A stretch of DNA of 64,000 nucleotides from Micromonospora sp. BL4 (GTDB lineage Bacteria > Actinomycetota > Actinomycetes > Mycobacteriales > Micromonosporaceae). The stretch is taken from assembly GCF_003667505.1 (NCBI RefSeq), contig NZ_RCVJ01000114.1, forward strand, positions 1 through 64,000, in the 5' to 3' direction. Position 1 is the first letter of the stretch, and each line of letters begins with the position of its first letter. Positions 58,612 to 64,000 of the stretch are shown one piece after another. The notes below the pieces were generated by a model that was not told the origin of the DNA, searched no databases, and saw nothing but the letters and a program-made list of their open reading frames with translations. Both the position numbers and the translations under genes were made by a program.

Positions 58612-59901
58612 ATGGATGGTCCGACGACATCGCCGACCGAGGATCTCGGGCAGCTGCCACCGGCGCCGCCAGCCCGGCGTCGTTCGCCGTGGGTGCTGGG
58701 TGGCCTGCTGGTCCTGCTGCTGCTCATCGGCGGCGGGCTGTACGCCGTCGCGCCGCTGCGCAACCCGCTGCCGGCCCCGACGGTCGAGCTGACCCTGCCG
58801 GCGTCGATGACCATCCCCGGCGCGGCGCCGCGACTGCCCTGGCCGCGTTCGGGTCAGGCGATGATCTCGGTGGACGGGCTGGGGACGCTCGGCGCCTTCG
58901 GCGGGTCGGAGCCCGTGCCGATCGCGAGCGTGACGAAGGTGATGACGGCCTACGTCATCCTCACCGAGCACCCGCTGGACGTCGGCGAGCAGGGGCCGGA
59001 GCTGACGGTCAGCGCCGAGCAGGCGGCCGCGTACCCGGCGGAGCAGGCACGCGGCGAGTCGCTCGTCGAGGTGCGGGCCGGCGAGGTGATCACCGAACGG
59101 CAGGCGTTGCAGGCGGTGCTCCTGCCCTCGGCGAACAACATGGCGCGCATCCTCGCGGCCTGGGACTCCGGCAGCGTCGCCGCCTTCGTCGAGAAGATGA
59201 ACGCTGTCGCGGACGACCTCGGCATGTCCGACACCCACTACACGGACCCGTCCGGACTCGACCCCGACACCATGAGCACGGCGCGCGACCAGGTGATTCT
59301 GGCGAGCAGGGCGATGGCACTGCCGGCATTCGCCGAGATCGTCAAGCAGAAGCAGGCGACCATACCGGTGGCCGGCACGGTGCAGAACTACAACGAGCTG
59401 GTCGGCCGCGACGGGGTGGTGGGAATCAAGACCGGCTCCACCGACGAGGCCGGCGGCTGTCTCGTCTTCGCGGCGGTGGTCACCGTGGGCGGCCGCACGG
59501 TCAGCATCGTCGGCGCCGTCCTGGGCCAGCCCGGCGCGAACACCCCGGTCCAGCTGGATCGGGTCTTCGCGGCGACCCGGTCGTTGCTGCGCTCGACAGC
59601 GGCCGCGCTCAGGGTCCACACGCTCGTCGAGCCCGGCGAGCAGGTTGCCACCGTGCGCGGCCCGCTCGACTCCGGAAGCACCATCAACGCCGCCGGGAAG
59701 ATCGAGGTCGTCGGCTGGCCGGGCCTGCCGGTACGGCTCGACGCGCAGATCCCCGCGCTGTCGTCGCGGATCGCCGCCGGCGCGGAACACGGCCAGCTCA
59801 CCGCCACGGTTGGTGACGGCGAGCCGGTCGCCACGGCGCTACGCACCGGGGCGGCGATGGAACCGCCGAGCACCTGGGAACGCATCCGCCACCACCGCTG
59901 A
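58612..59901 (+). CDS. D-alanyl-D-alanine carboxypeptidase, S11 family
   Basis: A 429-residue penicillin-binding protein. A cytoplasmic Pro-rich tail and one helix (about 27-48) anchor it. The catalytic motifs are all in order: SVTK (106-109), SAN (173-175) and KTG (273-275). The C-terminal 100 residues form a beta domain. It trims the terminal D-Ala of peptidoglycan stem peptides outside the membrane. ATG 58612 with GGGGGAGG upstream. Confidence 0.94.
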   Translation: MDGPTTSPTEDLGQLPPAPPARRRSPWVLGGLLVLLLLIGGGLYAVAPLRNPLPAPTVELTLPASMTIPGAAPRLPWPRSGQAMISVDGLGTLGAFGGSEPVPIASVTKVMTAYVILTEHPLDVGEQGPELTVSAEQAAAYPAEQARGESLVEVRAGEVITERQALQAVLLPSANNMARILAAWDSGSVAAFVEKMNAVADDLGMSDTHYTDPSGLDPDTMSTARDQVILASRAMALPAFAEIVKQKQATIPVAGTVQNYNELVGRDGVVGIKTGSTDEAGGCLVFAAVVTVGGRTVSIVGAVLGQPGANTPVQLDRVFAATRSLLRSTAAALRVHTLVEPGEQVATVRGPLDSGSTINAAGKIEVVGWPGLPVRLDAQIPALSSRIAAGAEHGQLTATVGDGEPVATALRTGAAMEPPSTWERIRHHR

Positions 59902-59952
59902 TCGTGGTGCCGCGGTCGTGCGGGCGCGCCGGCTGTCTTGACCGCCAACGTG

Positions 59953-59980
59953 CTGCTTTACTATGCCACTAGTAAAGCAG
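59953..59980. promoter_or_regulatory. YtrA-type operator
   Basis: CTGCTTTACTA, six bases (TGCCAC), TAGTAAAGCAG: a perfect 11-bp inverted repeat. It lies 12 bases before the GTG of the GntR gene, overlapping the expected promoter. The AT-rich half-sites stand out from the surrounding GC-rich DNA, so this is very likely the autoregulatory operator. Confidence 0.75.
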
Positions 59981-59992
59981 TAAGGGGCTACC

Positions 59993-60388
59993 GTGTTCGT
60001 CTTCCGGCTCGACACCCACTCCGGCGTGCCGCCGTACCTGCAACTCGTCCAGCAGGTCCGCCAGGCAGTGCTGCTGGGCTTCCTCCAACCCGGCGACCGC
60101 CTCCCGCTCATCCGCGAGGTGGTCGAGGACCTGGCGATCAATCCGAACACCGTCGCCAAGGCGTACCGGCAGATGGAGCAGGAGAACCTGGTCACCGGCC
60201 GGCCCGGTCAGGGCACGTTCGTCAATGAACAGCAGTCGGCCGCGATGTCGGCATCGACGTACACGTCGCTGGGCCGCGGCCTGGCGACCTGGCTGCGCCG
60301 CGCCTACGCCGCCGGCCTCGACGAGCAGGCGGTCAACGCGCTTTTTGCTTCCGTCCACCAGCAGACCAGGAATGAGGACGTGGCGTGA
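59993..60388 (+). CDS. GntR family regulator, YtrA subfamily
   Basis: A 131-residue regulator with an N-terminal winged helix: PPYLQLVQQVRQAVLLGFLQPGDRLPLIREVVEDLAINPNTVAKAYRQMEQENLVTGRPGQGTFV. There is only a short helical tail, the mark of the YtrA subgroup. Its stop overlaps the ABC ATPase GTG by four bases. As in Bacillus YtrA, it should repress its own exporter operon through the palindrome at 59953-59980. Confidence 0.94.
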   Translation: MFVFRLDTHSGVPPYLQLVQQVRQAVLLGFLQPGDRLPLIREVVEDLAINPNTVAKAYRQMEQENLVTGRPGQGTFVNEQQSAAMSASTYTSLGRGLATWLRRAYAAGLDEQAVNALFASVHQQTRNEDVA

Positions 60389-61284
60389 CAGAGACCGAGT
60401 TCGCGCTGCGCACCGACGGTGTGGGCAAGCGATACCGGAAGGGCTGGGCGCTGCGCGACTGCACCCTGGCCCTGCCTGCGGGCGGCGTGATCGCCCTGGT
60501 CGGACCGAACGGCGCGGGCAAGACCACGCTGCTGCGCCTGGTCGTCGGGTTGCTGGCACCGAGCACCGGCACCGTGGAGGTCCTCGGCCACGGCGTCACG
60601 GTCAGCACCCCGCACACTCTGTCCCGGGTCGGGTTCCTGGCCCAGGACCACCCGCTGTACAAGCGCTTCACCGTCGCCGAGATGCTCCGCTTCGGCCGGG
60701 CCTGCAACCTGCGGTTCGACCAGGGGCTGGCCGAACGCCGGCTGGCGAAGCTGGGCATCCCACTCGACCGCAGAACCGGTACGCTCTCCGGCGGGCAGCA
60801 GGCCCAGGTCGCGTTGGCCCTGGCCCTGGCGAAGCGACCGGACCTGCTCGTCCTCGACGAGCCGGTGGCCAGCCTCGATCCGCTGGCCCGGCACGAGTTC
60901 CTCCAGGTCCTCATGGGCGCGGTCGCCGAAGGCGGGGTGACCGTCCTGTTCTCCTCCCACCTCGTGCACGAGCTGGAGCGCGTCTGCGACCACCTGATCG
61001 TGCTCAACCACGGCCGGGTCACGCTCACCGGTGACATCGACACCCTCCTCGCCGAGCACCGGCTGCTCGTCGGCCCTCGCACGGCCACCGACCTCGACCG
61101 GGCCGGCACTGTCGTGGAGGCCGTCCACAGCGACCGGCACACGACCCTGCTGGTACGCGACGGCGGGATCCCCGCCGCGCCCGGGTGGCAGCCCCAGCCG
61201 GTCGCGCTGGAGGACCTGGTGCTGGCGTACCTGCGCCGGCCGTCCGAGCCGAGCGCCGCGGCCCCTTCGGCGGTGGCGGCATGA
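60385..61284 (+). CDS. ABC exporter ATP-binding protein, YtrB-like
   Basis: A 299-residue ATPase. Walker A GPNGAGKTT (40-48), Q-loop FLAQDHPLYK, signature LSGGQQAQVALALALAKRP, Walker B LLVLDEP and H-loop LFSSHLVHELE. The C-terminal 80 residues are a regulatory extension. GTG 60385 overlaps the GntR stop. It powers the membrane protein encoded next. Substrate unknown; related systems respond to cell-wall antibiotics. Confidence 0.94.
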   Translation: MTETEFALRTDGVGKRYRKGWALRDCTLALPAGGVIALVGPNGAGKTTLLRLVVGLLAPSTGTVEVLGHGVTVSTPHTLSRVGFLAQDHPLYKRFTVAEMLRFGRACNLRFDQGLAERRLAKLGIPLDRRTGTLSGGQQAQVALALALAKRPDLLVLDEPVASLDPLARHEFLQVLMGAVAEGGVTVLFSSHLVHELERVCDHLIVLNHGRVTLTGDIDTLLAEHRLLVGPRTATDLDRAGTVVEAVHSDRHTTLLVRDGGIPAAPGWQPQPVALEDLVLAYLRRPSEPSAAAPSAVAA

Positions 61285-62258
61285 CCTGGTTGATCTGGCG
61301 CCAGCACCGGACCGAGGTCTGCGTCCTGGGTCTGCTTGTCGGCATGTTCGGCATCGCCCTGCTCGTGCTCGGGACGCAGGCCCACGACCTGTTCCCCGGC
61401 GGTCCCACCCGGTGTGCGGGAGAGGCCGGCATCAACGAGGGCTGCGCGGCCTCCTTCCGCCGGCTCGACGAGGAGTACGGGTACGTCGAGAACCTCCTGG
61501 CGGCCTTCTATCTGGTCCCCGTCGTCATCGGTGCGTTCCTCGGTGCGCCGCTGCTCGCGCGTGAACTGGAGGGCGGCACCTGGCAGCTCGCCTGGACGCA
61601 GGCCGTGCCGCGGATGCGCTGGCTGGCCGCCAAGCTCGCGGCACTCGCCGGCGTCACCGTCACGCTCACCGCGCTGTTCACCGCGGTGCTCACCTGGTTC
61701 CGTCAGCCATTCGACGCGTGGGAAGGGCGGTTCCAGTACGACGCCTTCGACCTGGAGGGACTTGTTCCGGTGGCGTACGCGCTGTTCGCGTTCGGCGTCG
61801 CCACCGCCGCCGGGGCGATCCTGCGGCGCAGCCTGCCCGCGTTCGGTGTCGCGTTCGGGGCGTTCCTCGCCGCCCGGATGTCGGTGGCGCTGTTGGCCCG
61901 TCCCGCGTACGCCACACCGCTCACCGCCATGGAGCCGGTCCCCGTCGGCGGCTCGAAGGACCAGGCGGGGCACCGGCCCGTGGCCGGCTTCGCCGACTGG
62001 ACGATCGAGCACGGCTACGCAGACGCCACCGGGCGCAGGCTGAGCTCGACCGAGTACCACGAGCTGGAGGGCGCCGCCAACCGGGCCGGCACCAACCTCA
62101 ACCAGTTCCTGCACGCGCGGGGCATCCAGCAGTTCGGGGTCTACCACCCGGCCGACCGGTTCTGGACGTTCCAGCTCATCGAGGCGGCCCTGTTCGTCGC
62201 CGTCGCGGCGATCCTGATCGGTGTGGTGGTATGGCGGGTACGGCGCCGTGTGATCTAG
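61281..62258 (+). CDS. ABC exporter membrane protein
   Basis: A 325-residue protein with about six helices and a larger extracytoplasmic loop near residues 225-290. The N-terminal MTWLIWRQHRTE and GGTWQLAWTQAVPRMRWLAAKL are typical of the ABC-2-like permeases that accompany YtrA/YtrB-type ATPases in actinomycetes. ATG 61281 overlaps the ATPase stop by four bases. Confidence 0.9.
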   Translation: MTWLIWRQHRTEVCVLGLLVGMFGIALLVLGTQAHDLFPGGPTRCAGEAGINEGCAASFRRLDEEYGYVENLLAAFYLVPVVIGAFLGAPLLARELEGGTWQLAWTQAVPRMRWLAAKLAALAGVTVTLTALFTAVLTWFRQPFDAWEGRFQYDAFDLEGLVPVAYALFAFGVATAAGAILRRSLPAFGVAFGAFLAARMSVALLARPAYATPLTAMEPVPVGGSKDQAGHRPVAGFADWTIEHGYADATGRRLSSTEYHELEGAANRAGTNLNQFLHARGIQQFGVYHPADRFWTFQLIEAALFVAVAAILIGVVVWRVRRRVI

Positions 62259-62284
62259 TGCCCGATCACCTGGCCCACAACACT

Positions 62285-62301
62285 GGGACCCGGCGGGTCC
62301 C
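62285..62301 (+). terminator. short hairpin after the YtrA-type exporter operon
   Basis: GGGACCC, three bases, GGGTCCC, 26 bases after the permease stop. A weak terminator candidate. Confidence 0.4.
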
Positions 62302-62344
62302 GATCGGTTGACCTCAACCAGAGTTCAGATGCTTCACTTCGGCC

Positions 62345-63064
62345 ATGAATCTTGACGGCCTGCGCGTCGCCATCACCGGTGCCGCACGTGACACCGGACG
62401 ACTACTGGCCGAAGCCTTCGCCGAGCGCGGTGCACAGATCTTCCTCTCGGCCCGCGACCTGGCTGCGGCCGAACATGTTGCGGATGCGATCAGCCAGCGG
62501 GGGCCAGGTCGGGCTGATTCATTTCACTGCGACCTCGCCGTACCGGAGTCGGTGCGCGCGTTCGCCGCCGCCGTGGCCGAACGGACGAAGCACCTCGATG
62601 TGCTGATCAACAATGGTGCCCCATACATCGACGGTGACGACCTGGGAGACGTCTCGGACGACAAGATCGAAAGCGTGATGGATGCGGGCGGGACCGGCAC
62701 CATGTTGGTGACCAAACATCTACTGCCGCTGCTACGGGCATCTCTGCGGCCCGACATCGTCAACATGATCTCCGCATGCGGCGAGGTGGGGCACCGCCGC
62801 TCGGGTGCACATCCGGCGTTCTACGCCGCTAAGCATGCCCACGCCGGACTCGCTGAGATCCTGTCGCACCGGCTCCGGCCAGAAGGGATCCGGGTGATCT
62901 CACTGTTTCCGCCGGACTTCGTTCAGGACGGGCCCCGACAGGCAAACAGCGACCTCACCGCGCGATCGGTCGTCGACTGCGCGCTTTTCGCGGTCGGCCA
63001 ACCACGGGACTGCTTCATTCGCGAGTTCCACTTCGAGCAGGTTCGGCGGGCGTCCACACCCTGA
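62345..63064 (+). CDS. short-chain dehydrogenase/reductase
   Basis: A 239-residue SDR. The cofactor loop is TGAARDTG (close to the classical TGxxxGxG), CDLAVPES the adenine-binding region, NNGAP the structural motif, ISACGEVG the catalytic Ser region and YAAKH the Tyr-Lys pair. The ARD after the second strand suggests NADP preference. It stands alone. Substrate unknown. Confidence 0.9.
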   Translation: MNLDGLRVAITGAARDTGRLLAEAFAERGAQIFLSARDLAAAEHVADAISQRGPGRADSFHCDLAVPESVRAFAAAVAERTKHLDVLINNGAPYIDGDDLGDVSDDKIESVMDAGGTGTMLVTKHLLPLLRASLRPDIVNMISACGEVGHRRSGAHPAFYAAKHAHAGLAEILSHRLRPEGIRVISLFPPDFVQDGPRQANSDLTARSVVDCALFAVGQPRDCFIREFHFEQVRRASTP

Positions 63065-63273
63065 CCCTCACCGCGCGAAGCAGCCCGAGCCCGGTCGGGG
63101 GCCCTCGGCAGAGATCCGCCCTTGAGACTGTCACCGTCTGAACCGAGGTGAGGTGCGCGGATCTGTCGAGGTGCCTGTGGGGGGATTGAGGGGTCGCAAC
63201 GGCGATGAGTTTCGTAGCGGCGTCCAGTCTGTATTCCTGTACACCCGATCTCCCGACTCTCAAGGAGAGCGTC

Positions 63274-63303
63274 ATGAGCGCTACGTACAGGAGGCAAGCG
63301 TGA
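63274..63303 (+). CDS. nine-residue leader peptide (possible)
   Basis: ATG 63274 opens MSATYRRQA, ending in a TGA that overlaps the GTG start of the peptidase E gene by four bases (GTGA). AAGGAGAG precedes this ATG at good spacing, and a second ribosome site, GGAGG, lies inside the short frame. It may couple translation of the peptidase gene to the leader, or be an accident. Confidence 0.35.
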   Translation: MSATYRRQA

Positions 63304-63953
63304 AGCTTCTTCTCACGTCGGCAGGCGTCCAGAACACGAGCATCCGCGATGCGCTGGTCGACCTGCTGGGCAAGCCGATCGCCGAATCCAGTGCCCTGTG
63401 CATCCCTACGGCGGTCCACCCCATGGGCGGGCCGGCATCGGCCTGGCGCTTCATCACCGGTCAGACGCCGCTACCCATGTGCGGCCTGGGCTGGAAGTCG
63501 CTGGGCGTCCTCGAGCTGACAGCGCTGCCCAGCATCGGCGAGCAGCGGTGGGTCCCCTGGGTCCGGGAGGCTGACGTCATGCTCGTGGCCGGCGGCGATG
63601 CGACGTACCTGTGCCACTGGATGCGGCAGTCCGGGCTGGCGGACCTCCTGCCGTCGCTGCGGGACACCGTCTGGGTGGGGTTGAGTGCTGGGAGCATGGT
63701 GCTGACCCCCCGGATCGGCGCGGACTTCGTCGAGTGGCAGTCCGCGCCCGACGACCGCACACTGGGAGTCGTCGACTTCTCGATCTTCCCGCACCTGGGT
63801 CTCGAGCCGGACAACACCATGGCTGGTGCCGAGAAATGGGCGGCCGAGATCGCGGGTCCGGCGTACGCAATCGACGACCAGACGGCCATCAAGGTGACCG
63901 ACGGCACCGTCGAGGTCGTCTCCGAGGGGCACTGGAAGCGGTTCCCCGCGTAG
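63300..63953 (+). CDS. peptidase E (S51 family)
   Basis: A 217-residue protein of the S51 aspartyl dipeptidase family. LLLTSAGVQN opens the Rossmann-like fold, DVMLVAGGDATYLCHWMR the next block, and VGLSAGSMVL holds the nucleophile Ser129. IFPHLG (region of the His) follows. GTG 63300 has AGGAGG upstream. It would cleave N-terminal Asp dipeptides in the cytoplasm; many actinomycete members are annotated only as type 1 glutamine amidotransferase-like. Confidence 0.88.
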   Translation: MKLLLTSAGVQNTSIRDALVDLLGKPIAESSALCIPTAVHPMGGPASAWRFITGQTPLPMCGLGWKSLGVLELTALPSIGEQRWVPWVREADVMLVAGGDATYLCHWMRQSGLADLLPSLRDTVWVGLSAGSMVLTPRIGADFVEWQSAPDDRTLGVVDFSIFPHLGLEPDNTMAGAEKWAAEIAGPAYAIDDQTAIKVTDGTVEVVSEGHWKRFPA

Positions 63954-64000
63954 CCGCGGCCAACGGTGACCGGCGTGACGAAGCACCGCTCATGCCGCCA
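63954..64000. other. non-coding end of window
   Basis: The last 47 bases follow the peptidase E stop. No feature seen. Confidence 0.5.

Noticed and set aside
58060-59790. 576-residue minus-strand frame opposite the carboxypeptidase gene
   Set aside because: Arg-rich shadow; the plus strand carries the SVTK, SAN and KTG motifs.

Overview
The window is about 64 kb of very GC-rich DNA. It has the codon and start usage of an actinomycete: many GTG starts, ATGA and GTGA gene overlaps, Tat-type and lipoprotein signals. The gene content (YtrA-type GntR with ABC exporter, DUF418, LtrA, secreted M14 peptidase, several HEAT-like repeat proteins) best fits a Micromonosporaceae chromosome such as Micromonospora. 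That assignment is inference; no rRNA or marker gene is present. No rRNA, tRNA, intact insertion sequence or phage module was seen.

Layout. 1-10.4 kb: the end of an FtsX/MacB-type ABC exporter, an alpha/beta hydrolase, small secreted or membrane proteins, two HEAT-like repeat proteins and a TetR/DUF418 divergent pair. 10.4-13.3 kb: a GT2 glycosyltransferase with a polytopic membrane protein. 13.3-27.1 kb: a patchwork accessory region. It holds a broken SMR transporter, a decayed CRISPR-like repeat cluster, a ferritin-like protein, an AhpD-like protein, msrB-msrA, a gutted SDR gene, a quinone-reductase-like enzyme, a molybdenum/FAD/zinc-ribbon redox operon, a TetR regulator with repeated operators, LtrA, DUF417 and WrbA. 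Redox and peroxide or sulfoxide repair is the recurring theme. 27.4-32.6 kb: a membrane glutaredoxin-like protein, a LacI relic, an ABC-2 exporter and a two-component system in one overlapping operon. 32.8-36.7 kb: a secreted M14 carboxypeptidase and a PatB-like C-S lyase.

36.8-47.6 kb is the most interesting block. Eight leftward genes are packed as one operon: lacI-type regulator, FAD oxidoreductase, sugar-binding lipoprotein, two permeases, ROK kinase, NanE epimerase, DUF4127 protein. Divergent from it is a secreted beta-propeller hydrolase-like protein. Three near-identical TAATRCGYATTA palindromes lie between. It reads as a dedicated glycan or amino-sugar uptake and breakdown system, with no recognisable NanA aldolase, NagA or NagB, and with two catalytic-looking proteins (FAD enzyme, DUF4127) whose chemistry is unknown.

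47.8-64 kb: an erythromycin-esterase-like hydrolase, GH15 and glycogen-debranching-type glucosidases around a PfkB sugar kinase and an APH-fold kinase, an ArsR/SRPBCC pair with a likely leaderless, autoregulated promoter, a third HEAT-like protein, a DD-carboxypeptidase, a YtrA-type regulator with a perfect 11-bp inverted-repeat operator and its ABC exporter, an SDR and a peptidase E.
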